Assembly (NCBI RefSeq): GCF_000203915.1
Contig: NC_008391.1
Span: 496,001-560,000, forward strand
Length of the DNA stretch: 64,000 bases
Origin: Burkholderia ambifaria AMMD
GTDB lineage: Bacteria; Pseudomonadota; Gammaproteobacteria; Burkholderiales; Burkholderiaceae
Reading direction: 5' to 3'
Shown here piece by piece: positions 26,899 to 35,779 of this stretch. A program made the position numbers and the translations under genes. Positions within the stretch are counted from its first letter, which is position 1, and the number at the start of each line of letters is the position of its first letter. Under the pieces are notes generated by a model. The model saw nothing but the letters and a program-made list of their open reading frames with translations, was not told the DNA's origin and did not search any database.

Positions 26899-28080
26899 TC
26901 AGTGCGGGAGCCCGGCTTGCACATCGCGCACGGGTTCGGCATCGACGCGCAACAGCAGCGCGGTCAGCGGATCGACGTTCGCGGCGGCAGCCGGCGCGCG
27001 TGCGGGGACATCCGAGCGGCACAGCAGGTCGGATGCCGACCAGCCGGTGCTGCCCGGCAATGCGCGCGCGCGCAGCCAGCCGCGCCGGTCGGCGAGCAGT
27101 TGCGTGCCGCTGAACGCATCGGGCGGCACGCCTGCGATCGTCGCGAACGCCTGCCACGCATCGGGCGTCGATGCGACACAGTTCGCGCGCATCCCGGTGG
27201 CCGGCGGTGCGGGCGTGTCGCCGGCGGTGACGAGCAGCGTCTGCCAGCGCGGGTCTTCCGGCGGCGGCGTGCCGGCCGGCGCGAGCGCCACGATGCGCAC
27301 GCGCTGGCCTTCGCGCCAGCGCGCGAGCGGTTGCGGCGCGGCGCTGCCGCAGCGAACGTCGAGCGCCGGCAGCGGGACGGGCACGGGCCACGCACCTTCC
27401 GCCTGAGCGCCGCTGCCGGCCGACAGCGCTTTCAGGTAATCGAGCACGGCCCACGTGTCGGCCGGGCGGAGCGTCGCGGCAAAGCCCGGCATCGACGCCG
27501 CGCCGCGTGCGTCGTGCGTACCGTGCCGCACGCGCCAGTACAGTTCGCCGTCGAGCCGGCGCGCGAGCAGCGCGCCCGCGAAGGTCGGCGGCCAGTGCGC
27601 GAGCGTCGCCGCGAGCGGCCCTTCGCCGCGGCCGTTGGCGCCGTGGCAGGCCGCGCAATGCTGCGTGTACAAGTGCTCGCCGCGCATCACGTTCGCGACG
27701 GAAAACGGCGCGGGATTGCGCTGGAAACTGGTCGGCACCGCCGGCGCGAGCCACAGCGATGCCGGCGGCCACGGTGCGAACCAGGCAACGGCCAGCGCGG
27801 CGAATGCCGATGCCGCACGCCATTTGCGCGACGCGATCGCGACGCAGCCCAGCGCCGCGGCAAGCACGGTCGCCGCACCCGCGAACGCGAGCTGGCGCGT
27901 GAGCGCCGCGTCGATGCGCAGCGTTTCGAGCGCGATCCGGTGCGCCCAGGGCCACGCGGCCTGTCCGTCGGCATCGCCGCTCAGGCCGGCCGCATGCAGC
28001 ACGCGCGCGAACGCGACCTGCGCGCGATACAGCAGTTGCAGGAACAGCAGCGCCCAGTCGGAAAACGGCGGTGCGCTCAT
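26899..28080 (-). CDS. Membrane-anchored c-type cytochrome of unknown role within a sulfonate-type ABC operon
   Basis: 393 aa. There are membrane segments at about 65-85 and 88-105, then a periplasmic class I cytochrome c domain with the heme motif Cys142-Cys145-His146 (QHCAACHGANG). A likely Met axial ligand is in GAASMPGFAATLRPAD. The C-terminal 160 residues, with four further cysteines (RCGS, ANCVAS, LLCRS and one more), match no family I know. It lies between the ATPase gene (51 bases upstream) and the second binding-protein gene. A cytochrome has no known part in ABC import, so it may accept electrons from oxidation of the imported sulfur compound. That is inference. Confidence 0.75.
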   Translation of the reverse strand: MSAPPFSDWALLFLQLLYRAQVAFARVLHAAGLSGDADGQAAWPWAHRIALETLRIDAALTRQLAFAGAATVLAAALGCVAIASRKWRAASAFAALAVAWFAPWPPASLWLAPAVPTSFQRNPAPFSVANVMRGEHLYTQHCAACHGANGRGEGPLAATLAHWPPTFAGALLARRLDGELYWRVRHGTHDARGAASMPGFAATLRPADTWAVLDYLKALSAGSGAQAEGAWPVPVPLPALDVRCGSAAPQPLARWREGQRVRIVALAPAGTPPPEDPRWQTLLVTAGDTPAPPATGMRANCVASTPDAWQAFATIAGVPPDAFSGTQLLADRRGWLRARALPGSTGWSASDLLCRSDVPARAPAAAANVDPLTALLLRVDAEPVRDVQAGLPH

Positions 28081-28130
28081 CGACGCGGCCTTTGCCGCGC
28101 ACCGGCAATCCTGCGAACGGCACCGCGCAT

Positions 28131-28931
28131 CTACCAGCTCGCATCGAGACCGAGATGCCGCAGCGCCTCATGGCGCAGCGCGGCGAGACGCGGGTCGCCG
28201 CGATGGCGCGGATAGGGCAGGTCGACGCGCAGTTCCGCGACGATGCGTGCGGGACGCGGCCCGAACACGATCACGCGTTGCGCGAGAAACAGCGCTTCCT
28301 CGACATCGTGCGTGACGAGCAGCGCGGAGAATCCGTCGCGTTGCCACAGCGCGGTCAGCTCGGCCTGCATCGTCAAGCGCGTCAGCGAGTCGAGCTTGCC
28401 GAGCGGCTCGTCGAGGATCAGGAGGCGCGGATCGTTGACGAGCGCGCGGGCGAGCGCGACGCGCTGCGCCATCCCGCCCGACAGCTGATGCGGAAACACG
28501 TTGGAGAATTCCTGCAGCCCGACGCGCGCGAGCGCATCGTCGACGCGATGCTGCGCGGTGCGCGCCACGCCCCGCGCTTCGAGACCGAGCGCGACGTTCG
28601 CGCGCACCCGGCGCCACGGGTAGAGCGTCGGATCCTGGAACACGACGATGCGCGACGGATCGGGCCGTTCGATCGGCGCGCCGTCCTGCGCGATCGTGCC
28701 GTGCCGCGCGGCGTCGAGGCCCGCGACGAGCCGCAGCAGCGTCGATTTCCCGCAGCCGCTCGGGCCGAGCAGCGCAACGAATTCGCCGGCCGCGACCGAC
28801 AGCGTGACGTCGTCGAGCACCGGCAGCGGGCCGCCGGGGCCGTCGAACGCATGGCTCACGCGGCGAATGTCGATGCGCGCGCCGCGCGGCGCGGTGACAA
28901 CGGAGGGTTCGAGAACGGCGGCGCTTACCAT
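28131..28931 (-). CDS. ABC transporter ATP-binding protein, SsuB/TauB-like
   Basis: 266 aa. Walker A LGPSGCGKSTLLRL, Q-loop VFQDPTLYPWRRV, signature LSGGMAQRVALARAL, Walker B LLILDEPLGKLDSLTR and switch His in LLVTHDVEEALFLAQR are typical of aliphatic sulfonate, taurine and nitrate importers. The start at 28931 overlaps the end of the permease gene by 7 bases, implying coupled translation. Confidence 0.92.
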   Translation of the reverse strand: MVSAAVLEPSVVTAPRGARIDIRRVSHAFDGPGGPLPVLDDVTLSVAAGEFVALLGPSGCGKSTLLRLVAGLDAARHGTIAQDGAPIERPDPSRIVVFQDPTLYPWRRVRANVALGLEARGVARTAQHRVDDALARVGLQEFSNVFPHQLSGGMAQRVALARALVNDPRLLILDEPLGKLDSLTRLTMQAELTALWQRDGFSALLVTHDVEEALFLAQRVIVFGPRPARIVAELRVDLPYPRHRGDPRLAALRHEALRHLGLDASW

Positions 28932-30016
28932 TTGACGGTTCCTTTCTGCCACGCGAGCGCACGGTCGCGCACCGCGAACAGCAGCGCGATCAGCCCCGAA
29001 AACAGCAGCGCCATCACGATCAGCGCCGCATACATGTTCACGTACGATGCCCATCCCTGCGCCCAGCTCAGGTACCAGCCGAGCCCCGACTTGACGCCCA
29101 TCATCTCGGCGACGACGAGCACCGTGAACGACGCGCTCAGCCCCATGAAGATGCCGACGAACACGTGCGGCAGCGCGGCCGGAATCGCGACGCGCAGCAC
29201 CAGGAAGCGCGCGTTCGCGCCGAGCGTGCGCGCGACGTCGTAGTACTGCCGGTTCACGCTCGCGACGCCCGACCACGTCAGCACCGCGACCGGGAAGCCG
29301 GTCGACAGCGCGATCAGGAACGCGGCGGCCGAATAGCTCGTCGGAAAGAAGTAGAACGTGAGCGGCAGCAACGCGGTGGCCGGCACCGGGCCGAGCACGC
29401 GCAGCACCGGATGCACCCAGTAGCCGATGCGGCGCGACCAGCCGATCGACACGCCCACCGCGAACCCGACCGCGACGCCGTAGGCAAACCCGAGCGCGAG
29501 CAGCTTCAGCGTATTGCCGGCGCTGCCGGCGAGGCGCGGCCAGTCGTCGACGTAGACCTCGATCAGCGCCTGCGGCGGCGCGAAGAACGGCGTGGGCAGC
29601 CAGCCGGTCTTCGCGGTGACGATTTCCCACGCGGCGAGCACGAGCGGCAGCGCGACGAGCCACGGCCCGGCCGGGCGCACGCGGGCGAGCCGTGCGCGCG
29701 TGGCCGGCACGCGATGGCCGAGCGTCGCCGCGATCAGCAGCAACGCGGCGATCGTCCACGCGGCGGTGGCGAACGTGTCGGTGTACGCCCAGTCGGTGAA
29801 GCCGACGACGCGGTTCGGCCACAGGTGCGTGATCGCGCCGAGCACGGCCCATGCGACCGCCGCGACGACGCCGGCCGGCCAGATGCGCGCACGGCGGGCT
29901 TCGGCCGCGAGCGTCGCGTCGCAGGCCGTGCACGCGGCACGGGACGTAGCGGCAGCCGGGGCCGCGGCGGGGGCCGACGCGGTGCGGGCGGTGGACGTGT
30001 GTTCGATCGTCGACAT
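28925..30016 (-). CDS. ABC transporter permease, SsuC/TauC-like, with an extended N-terminus
   Basis: 363 aa, longer than usual SsuC (about 260). The C-terminal 260 residues are the normal permease with about six membrane segments and an EAA-like loop (DVARTLGANARFLVLRVAIPAALPHVFVGIFMGLS). The first 100 residues carry extra membrane segments (VVAAVAWAVLGAITHLW, AAWTIAALLLIAATLG) and a cysteine-containing patch CTACDATLAAEARRARI. Start at 30016, 4 bases after the stop of the binding-protein gene; an ATG at 30040 is less likely because it lies inside that gene. Confidence 0.88.
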   Translation of the reverse strand: MSTIEHTSTARTASAPAAAPAAATSRAACTACDATLAAEARRARIWPAGVVAAVAWAVLGAITHLWPNRVVGFTDWAYTDTFATAAWTIAALLLIAATLGHRVPATRARLARVRPAGPWLVALPLVLAAWEIVTAKTGWLPTPFFAPPQALIEVYVDDWPRLAGSAGNTLKLLALGFAYGVAVGFAVGVSIGWSRRIGYWVHPVLRVLGPVPATALLPLTFYFFPTSYSAAAFLIALSTGFPVAVLTWSGVASVNRQYYDVARTLGANARFLVLRVAIPAALPHVFVGIFMGLSASFTVLVVAEMMGVKSGLGWYLSWAQGWASYVNMYAALIVMALLFSGLIALLFAVRDRALAWQKGTVKW

Positions 30017-30020
30017 CGCG

Positions 30021-31055
30021 TCACCCCAGCACGTTCGCATAGACCTGCTGCGCGAAGCGCTGCGGGTCGGTGCTCTTCTTCAACACGTTGATCCGGCGGA
30101 AATCGTCCGCATAGAACGCGATTTCCTGCTGCAGGTCGACGTTGGTCGGGTGGTGCGTGTAGGTCAGCGTCGCGTACAGCTTGCGCAGGTCGTCGGGGTT
30201 GATCTTCGGCGAATACTTCGCGAACGCCTTCGCGGCTTCGTTCGGGTTGTCGTGCGTGTACTCGGTGGCCTGGACGATCGAGCGCGCGAGCGCGGCGGCC
30301 GTCGGCCGGTCGTTGCGTACGAGATCGCCGCGCGCGCCGATCACGCAGCACACCTTGCGCGCGTATTCGCCGGACAGGTTCGTCGCGAGTTCCGCATACG
30401 CGCCGTTGCTGCGTTTCTCGAGCAGGTAGAGATTCGGATCGCCGTCGGCGATCGCCTGGATCTCGCCCTTGTCGACCGCGACGCCGAGCAGGTCGGCCGG
30501 ATACTGCCGCCACGTGATGTCGCGCTCGGGGTCGATGCCGTTCTTCGCGAGCAGGATCGAGAAGAAGTGCTTGCCGGGCGCGGCGAGATCGCTGACGCCG
30601 ACCGTCTTGCCCTTCAGCGCCTGCAGTGTCGTCACCCCGGCCGTCTTCGCGCCGAGCAGCCGCACGCAGCCGCCGTGCGAGCTGCCGATGATCTTCACGT
30701 CGAAGCCGGCTTCGAGCGGCTTCAGCCAGCGGTGGATCATCCCGACCGCCGCGTCGGCCTTGCCGGTCGCGATCGATTCGAGCAGCTGGTCGGTCGACCC
30801 GCTGTAGTTGATCAGCTCGACCTTCAGCCCGTTCTTCTCGAAGAAGCCGTGCTCCTGCGCGACGACGATCGGCGTCAGGCAGAACGCGTTCTGGTTCCAC
30901 GCGAACGTGAGCTTCTTCAGCGGCGGCGCGGACCAGGCCTTGCGGCCCAGCGTGATCGCCGGTGCGGCGAGCGCGGCCGCGCCGGCCGCGCGCAGCAGCC
31001 GGCGGCGCTTGTCGTCATGGGCGCTGGCCGGCGCGGGTGCGGTGGTATCGGTCAT
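30021..31055 (-). CDS. Periplasmic aliphatic-sulfonate-type binding protein (first binding protein of the operon)
   Basis: 344 aa with a twin-arginine-like leader (DDKRRRLLRAAGAAALAAPA). The SsuA/TauA fold is clear: KLTFAWNQNAFCLTPIVVAQEHGFFEKNGLKVELINYSGS, then GKADAAVGMIHRWLKPLEAG and ALKGKTVGVSDLAAPG. It delivers substrate to the SsuC-like permease encoded 4 bases downstream. The natural ligand is unknown; the neighbouring monooxygenase and dioxygenase genes suggest an organosulfur compound. Confidence 0.88.
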   Translation of the reverse strand: MTDTTAPAPASAHDDKRRRLLRAAGAAALAAPAITLGRKAWSAPPLKKLTFAWNQNAFCLTPIVVAQEHGFFEKNGLKVELINYSGSTDQLLESIATGKADAAVGMIHRWLKPLEAGFDVKIIGSSHGGCVRLLGAKTAGVTTLQALKGKTVGVSDLAAPGKHFFSILLAKNGIDPERDITWRQYPADLLGVAVDKGEIQAIADGDPNLYLLEKRSNGAYAELATNLSGEYARKVCCVIGARGDLVRNDRPTAAALARSIVQATEYTHDNPNEAAKAFAKYSPKINPDDLRKLYATLTYTHHPTNVDLQQEIAFYADDFRRINVLKKSTDPQRFAQQVYANVLG

Positions 31056-31091
31056 GGTGTGGTTTTTGGGTTCCGGTCGTGCGGCAGGCGC

Positions 31092-31937
31092 TCAGTCGAG
31101 CAGGTCGGGTTCGTCGGCGACGACACGCGCGAACAGGCTGTCGAACGCATGCAATGCGCCGTCGGGGCCGCCGATCTGGCTATGCGTGTGCCGCGCGGTC
31201 GCGTGATCGATCGGTTGCGGCGTGCCGGCCGCTTCGGCCAGCAGCTGCGTGTGCGCGGCATTGTCGAGCGCGATGTACCACCACGCGGCGGCCTCGACCG
31301 TCGGGCCGGCCGTCAGGATTCCGTGGTTCTTCAGGATCACGCCCTTGTGCGTGCCGCCGTCGGGTTTCACGAGCGCGGCCGCGATCCGCGCGCCTTCGCT
31401 CGTGTCGACGACCATGCCCGTGAAGTCGTCGAACAGCGCGTGATCCTCGTAGAACACGCACGCGTCCTGCGTCAGCGGATCGAGCGCGCGGCCGAGCGTC
31501 GACCACGCCTTGCCGTAGGTCGAGTGCGTATGCGCGGCCGCGACGAGGTGCGGATGCGCGTCGTGAATCGCCGCATGGATCGCGAACGCGGCCTTGTTCA
31601 GCGGTCGGTTGCCGATCGCGGTTTCACCGCGCGCGTTGACGAGCAGCAGGTCCGACACCTTGATCTGCGAGAAATGCACGCCGAGCGGATTCACCCAGAA
31701 GTGGTCGGGCAGTTCCGGATCGCGCGCGGTGATGTGGCCGGCGAGGCCCGACGCGAAGCCGAAGCGCGCGAACAGGCGGAACGCGGCCGCGAGCCGCTCC
31801 TGCCGGTGGCGGCGCTCGGCGGCGACGTCGACGCGCGGCGCGGGCGGGTCGAACCAGAAATGCTGGCGCGGGGTGTCGGCGAGGACGAGGCCCGACGCGG
31901 TGCGCGCGGGCGACGAAGAAGACAGGACGGCGGACAT
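31092..31937 (-). CDS. Class II aldolase/adducin-family protein
   Basis: 281 aa. The fold's zinc-binding histidines are visible in AAAHTHSTYGKAW and later KNHGILTAG. The acidic catalytic region is FYEDHALFDDFTGMVVDTSEGARIAAAL. Members include L-fuculose-phosphate aldolases and methylthioribulose-1-phosphate dehydratase, but this longer type is often annotated only as class II aldolase. Its place between the flavin monooxygenase and the importer genes suggests action on a carbonyl product released from the organosulfur substrate. No known pathway assignment fits clearly. Confidence 0.82.
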   Translation of the reverse strand: MSAVLSSSSPARTASGLVLADTPRQHFWFDPPAPRVDVAAERRHRQERLAAAFRLFARFGFASGLAGHITARDPELPDHFWVNPLGVHFSQIKVSDLLLVNARGETAIGNRPLNKAAFAIHAAIHDAHPHLVAAAHTHSTYGKAWSTLGRALDPLTQDACVFYEDHALFDDFTGMVVDTSEGARIAAALVKPDGGTHKGVILKNHGILTAGPTVEAAAWWYIALDNAAHTQLLAEAAGTPQPIDHATARHTHSQIGGPDGALHAFDSLFARVVADEPDLLD

Positions 31938-31957
31938 GGCGGGCGGCTCCGTTTGCG

Positions 31958-33043
31958 TCAGGCTGCGCGGCGCGCCGCGTCGCGTGCCGCGACGGCGCTG
32001 CGTACGCGCGGAATCAGTTCGCGGCCGTAGTCGATCGCGTCGTCGAGCGGGTCGAAGCCGCGGATCAGGAACGTCGTCACACCGAGGTCGTAGTAGTCGA
32101 GCAGCGCGTCGGCGACCTGTTCGGGCGTGCCGACCAGCGCGGTCGAATTCGAGCGCGCGCCGGTGAGCTTCGCGATCTCGGTCCACAGCCGCTTGTCGAC
32201 CCGCGAGCCGCGTTCGGCTGCGGCGAGCAGGCGCCGCGCGCCTTCGCTCTGTTGCGGGCCGCCGGTGCCGAGGCCGGCCGCTTCGCGCAGCCGGCGCGTC
32301 TCGTCGAGGATCCGGTGCGCGCGTGCCCACGCGTCGTCTTCGGTCGCCGCGAGGATCGGCCGGAACGACACGGAGAAGCGCACCTGGCGGCCGTGCTTCG
32401 CGGCTTCGGCGCGCACGCGGGTCGTCAGGTCGCGCACCTGGTCGAGCGATTCGCCCCACAGCGCATAGACGTCCGCGTGCTTGCCGGCGACTTCCAGCGC
32501 CGCCTCCGATGCGCCGCCGAAGTAGATCGGCACGTGCGGCTGCTGGAACGGCTTCACTTCCGAAAAGCCCTGCGTGAAGCGGTAGTGCGCGCCGTCGTGA
32601 TCGAACGGCTGCGTTTCGGTCCAGATGCGTCGCAGGATGCCGAGGTATTCGTCGGTGCGCGCATAGCGCGCGTCGTGATCGAGGAAATCGCCGTCGCGCT
32701 GCTGTTCGCTGTCCGAGCCGCCGGAGATGAAGTGCACGGCGAGCCGGCCGCGGCTGAACTGGTCGAGCGTCGCGATCTGCCGCGCGGCGAGCGTCGGCGC
32801 GGTGAAGCCCGGACGATGCGCGAGCATGAAATGGATGCGCTCGGTCGCCGCGGCGGCGAACGCGATCGTCAGGGTCGCCGACGGGCCGGTCGAGTGATGA
32901 GGGACGAGGATCCGGTCGAAACCGGCCGTTTCGTGTGCACGCGCGAAGTCGCGCACGTAGTCGGGGTCGACGACGGGGCCGGGGGGCGGATGGATTTCCG
33001 ACTGCTTCTGGCTCTGGATCATGCCGATGAATTCGACGCTCAT
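31958..33043 (-). CDS. LLM-class flavin-dependent monooxygenase, SsuD-like
   Basis: 361 aa, luciferase-like TIM barrel. MSVEFIGMIQSQ at the N-terminus, FDRILVPHHSTGPSATLTIAFAAAATERIHFMLAHRPGFTAPTLAARQIATLDQFSRGR, and HFISGGSDSEQQRDGDFLDHDARYARTDEYL match alkanesulfonate monooxygenases (SsuD). These use FMNH2 and O2 to break C-S bonds. No flavin reductase gene is present in the unit, so reduced flavin must come from elsewhere. AGGTGTCC-type sequence is absent, but GGAGACCCAG stands just before the ATG at 33043. First gene of the seven-gene unit. Confidence 0.9.
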   Translation of the reverse strand: MSVEFIGMIQSQKQSEIHPPPGPVVDPDYVRDFARAHETAGFDRILVPHHSTGPSATLTIAFAAAATERIHFMLAHRPGFTAPTLAARQIATLDQFSRGRLAVHFISGGSDSEQQRDGDFLDHDARYARTDEYLGILRRIWTETQPFDHDGAHYRFTQGFSEVKPFQQPHVPIYFGGASEAALEVAGKHADVYALWGESLDQVRDLTTRVRAEAAKHGRQVRFSVSFRPILAATEDDAWARAHRILDETRRLREAAGLGTGGPQQSEGARRLLAAAERGSRVDKRLWTEIAKLTGARSNSTALVGTPEQVADALLDYYDLGVTTFLIRGFDPLDDAIDYGRELIPRVRSAVAARDAARRAA

Positions 33044-33391
33044 CTGGGTCTCCGGTGCAAGGACGGCCCGGCGCGGCCAGCGACGGCCGGCCACGGCGGG
33101 GAATGGAGCGCAGATTACCGCCGGGATCATGCGGAATGGAAATAATCAATCCGGATTTGAATATCAGATTTGCATGGTTTGGGCGCGTGTGCGCTGCGCA
33201 TACGCTGTGGGCTCGCGATTAAGTCGAAAGGGCGCCGGCCGCCTGTCGTGCGTGGCTTCGGTCGCCGCCCGATCGGCGCCGGTCGCCGCCGGCTTCGCGA
33301 GCCGACGCGCCGCGTGCCGATCGGTCTCCGCCGTCACCGCCTTTACGTTGCTTGGCTACCCGCTACCCAGTCACCGAGGGAATCCGTACCG
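33044..33391. other. Divergent promoter region between the monooxygenase and acyl-CoA-dehydrogenase-like genes
   Basis: 348 bases without a gene. AT-rich sequence at about 33130-33180 (near GGAAATAATCAATCCGG) is the likely promoter area for the minus-strand operon. The right half is GC-rich. I found no clear inverted repeat that would name a regulator. Confidence 0.5.
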
Positions 33392-34720
33392 ATGTCCGCC
33401 AGCCTTGCCGCTTCCTCGCCGCCAGCGTCACCACAGTCGTCGCTGCGCCACCTGCCTGCCGACGATGCGCGCGTCGCCGCGCTGCTCGAGCGTCTTACGC
33501 CCGAACTCGCGGCCGACGCTGCCCGCAACGATGTCGACGGCCGCTTCCCGCACGAGAACTTCGCGCGGCTGCATCGCGCCGGGCTGATCGCGCAGGTCGT
33601 CCCGCGCGAGCATGGCGGTGCGGGCGCGACGCTCGCGCAGGCGAGCCGCATCGTGGCCGCGATCGCGCGCGCCGATCCCGCGACCGCGCTGGTGCTGACG
33701 ATGACGTATCTGCAGCATCGCGCGCTCGGCCGCGCGGACCACCGCTGGCCGGCGCGCCTGCGGCGTGCGGTGTTCGACAGTGCGGTCGACGAAGGCGCGC
33801 TGATCAACGCGCTGCGTGTCGAGCCGGCGCTCGGGTCGCCGTCGCGCGGCGGCCTGCCCGAAACGGTTGCGCGTCGCGACGGCGACGGCTGGCGGCTGTC
33901 CGGCCACAAGCTGTACTGCACCGGTATTCCGGCGCTGCGCTGGCTGGCCGTATGGGCGCGCACCGACGAGCCCGAGCCGCGCGTCGGCGTGTTCCTCGTG
34001 CCGCGCGAGCGCCACGCTGGGGACGATGTACGCATCCGCGTGATCGAAAGCTGGAATCACCTGGGTCTGCGCGCATCGGGCAGCCATGAGGTCGTGTTCG
34101 ACGACGTGCGGCTGCCCGCCGATCATGCGGTGGACGTGCGTGCGCCCGATGCGTGGGCCGTGTCGGCCGCGAGTCATGCGGACGTCGACGCGCAGGCCGA
34201 CCAGCAGGCCTGGATGGTCGCGCTGCTCGGCAGTCTCTACGATGCGGTGGCGCGTGCGTCGCGCGACTGGCTGCTCGAGTTCGCGACGACGCGCGCGCCG
34301 AGCGGGCTCGGTGCGCCGCTCGCGACGCTGCCGCGCGTGCAGGAGGCCGTCGGCGAGATCGAAGGGTGGCTGCACACGAACCGCGTGCTGCTCGACGCGC
34401 ACATCGCACGCACCGATGCCGGCGATGCACCGTCGGTGACGACGAGCGGCCTCGTCAAGCGAACCGTGACGGAACAGGCGATCCGCACCGTCGAACACGC
34501 GTTGAAGCTGTCGGGCAATCACGGGCTGAGCCGCGGCAATCCGCTCGAACGTCACTATCGCGACGTGCTGTGCAGCCGCGTGCATACGCCGCAGGACGAC
34601 GCGATCGCGGTCGCCGCTGGACGGACGGCGCTCGAGGCGGCGGCGCGAAGCGCGACGCCGAATCCGGACGCGGGCGGGACGTCACGCAGCGCGCCGGCAT
34701 CCGCTCGACACAATGCGTGA
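33392..34720 (+). CDS. Acyl-CoA-dehydrogenase-fold flavoprotein, SfnB/DszC-like
   Basis: 442 aa. The fold shows an N-terminal helical domain (HRAGLIAQVVPREHGGAGATLAQASRIVAAIARADPATALVLTM), the beta domain with GWRLSGHKLYCTGIPALRWLAVWART and SWNHLGLRASGSHEVVFDDVRLP, and the C-terminal helical domain with LKLSGNHGLSRGNPLERHYRDVLCSRVHTPQDD. The last segment is typical of flavin monooxygenases of the dibenzothiophene/SfnB group rather than true fatty acyl-CoA dehydrogenases. SfnB acts in dimethylsulfone use. It is divergent from the SsuD-like operon. Confidence 0.85.
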   Translation: MSASLAASSPPASPQSSLRHLPADDARVAALLERLTPELAADAARNDVDGRFPHENFARLHRAGLIAQVVPREHGGAGATLAQASRIVAAIARADPATALVLTMTYLQHRALGRADHRWPARLRRAVFDSAVDEGALINALRVEPALGSPSRGGLPETVARRDGDGWRLSGHKLYCTGIPALRWLAVWARTDEPEPRVGVFLVPRERHAGDDVRIRVIESWNHLGLRASGSHEVVFDDVRLPADHAVDVRAPDAWAVSAASHADVDAQADQQAWMVALLGSLYDAVARASRDWLLEFATTRAPSGLGAPLATLPRVQEAVGEIEGWLHTNRVLLDAHIARTDAGDAPSVTTSGLVKRTVTEQAIRTVEHALKLSGNHGLSRGNPLERHYRDVLCSRVHTPQDDAIAVAAGRTALEAAARSATPNPDAGGTSRSAPASARHNA

Positions 34721-34781
34721 GCGCGGCGGCATGGCGGTCAGCGGAAACGAGACGACGCCGTGCTGGCGTCGTCGGTCCTGG

Positions 34782-35705
34782 TCAAGCGGCTTGGTCGTGC
34801 GCGGCGGCATCCGCGGGCAGCGCGAACGCCGTGCGTGCATGCGCGGCCAGGGCCGCGAGCGGCGCCGCGAAGCGCGCGGCGTCCTGCCGGTGCAGCAGCC
34901 ACAGATCGATCTGCGGCTTGAAATCGGCGAGCGGCACGATGTCGAGCGCGTCGCGCAGCGGGCTGCCGTCGAGCAGCGGCAGCGGCAGCAACCCGATGCC
35001 GAAGCCGTTCGCGACGCTCTGCAACTGCAGGTCGCGGCCGTAAGTGTCGAGCGTGACCGGCATCGGCAGCCCCTGCGCGTCGAGCGCCCGGCGCAGGCCC
35101 GCGCGAAACCCGCAGCCGTCGGGATTGAGCACCCAGCCGCGCGCCTGGCAGTCGGCAAGCCGGTAGCCGCGGCGCGGCCAGTCGCCCTTGCGGCCGACCG
35201 CGACGAGCCGCGTGGCCAGCAGCCGTTCGCCCGCGACCTGCGGCGGCAACACCATCTCGCGTGCCAGAAACACCAGCGCCGCATCGAGCTCGCGGCGCGC
35301 GATGCGTTCGACGAGCGTGCCGCCCCAGGCGGTCGTGACCTGCGTGGTGAGCGCCGGCCATTGCGCGGCCAGCCGCGCGATCAGGCCCGGCAGCATCAGC
35401 TCGCCGAGCCCCTGCGTGAGGCCGACGCGGAATTCGCCGGCGGGCGGCCGCTGGCCGGCCGTCAGTTCGCGCAGTGCATCGACTTCGCGCAGGATCGCGC
35501 GACACTGCTCGAACACCTGCCGGCCGATGTCGGTCGGTCGCGGCGGCTTCGTGTTGCGGTCGAGCAGCGTCACGCCGAGCGCTTCCTCGAGGTTCTGGAC
35601 GCGCCGCGTGATCGCGGGCTGCGTCATCCCGAGCTCGGTCGCGGCCTGGCTCAGCGTCTGGCAGCGGACGACCGCTGCAAAAGCGTCGATATCGCTAATT
35701 TTCAT
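34782..35705 (-). CDS. LysR-family regulator divergent from the thiol dioxygenase gene
   Basis: 307 aa. The N-terminal helix-turn-helix reads DIDAFAAVVRCQTLSQAATELGMTQPAITRRVQNLEEALGVTLLDR. The effector domain follows from about residue 90 (GEFRVGLTQGLGELMLPGLIARL). The start at 35705 leaves 74 bases to the dioxygenase start, a usual divergent LysR layout. It therefore likely activates the dioxygenase-rhodanese unit, with a thiol or sulfinate as inducer. It converges on the acyl-CoA-dehydrogenase-like gene. Confidence 0.9.
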   Translation of the reverse strand: MKISDIDAFAAVVRCQTLSQAATELGMTQPAITRRVQNLEEALGVTLLDRNTKPPRPTDIGRQVFEQCRAILREVDALRELTAGQRPPAGEFRVGLTQGLGELMLPGLIARLAAQWPALTTQVTTAWGGTLVERIARRELDAALVFLAREMVLPPQVAGERLLATRLVAVGRKGDWPRRGYRLADCQARGWVLNPDGCGFRAGLRRALDAQGLPMPVTLDTYGRDLQLQSVANGFGIGLLPLPLLDGSPLRDALDIVPLADFKPQIDLWLLHRQDAARFAAPLAALAAHARTAFALPADAAAHDQAA

Positions 35706-35779
35706 GTTTGTTCTGCATGGTCTTTCGGGTGCATCATGACGATCCATCATGTTCGGCATCATATTCGAGGAGCTGGCCG

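Noticed and set aside
31092..33149. Fusion of the flavin monooxygenase and class II aldolase into one 685-residue protein
   Set aside because: In the aldolase frame the upstream part is an out-of-frame reading of the monooxygenase gene. The true monooxygenase frame ends at 31958, before the aldolase ATG at 31937.
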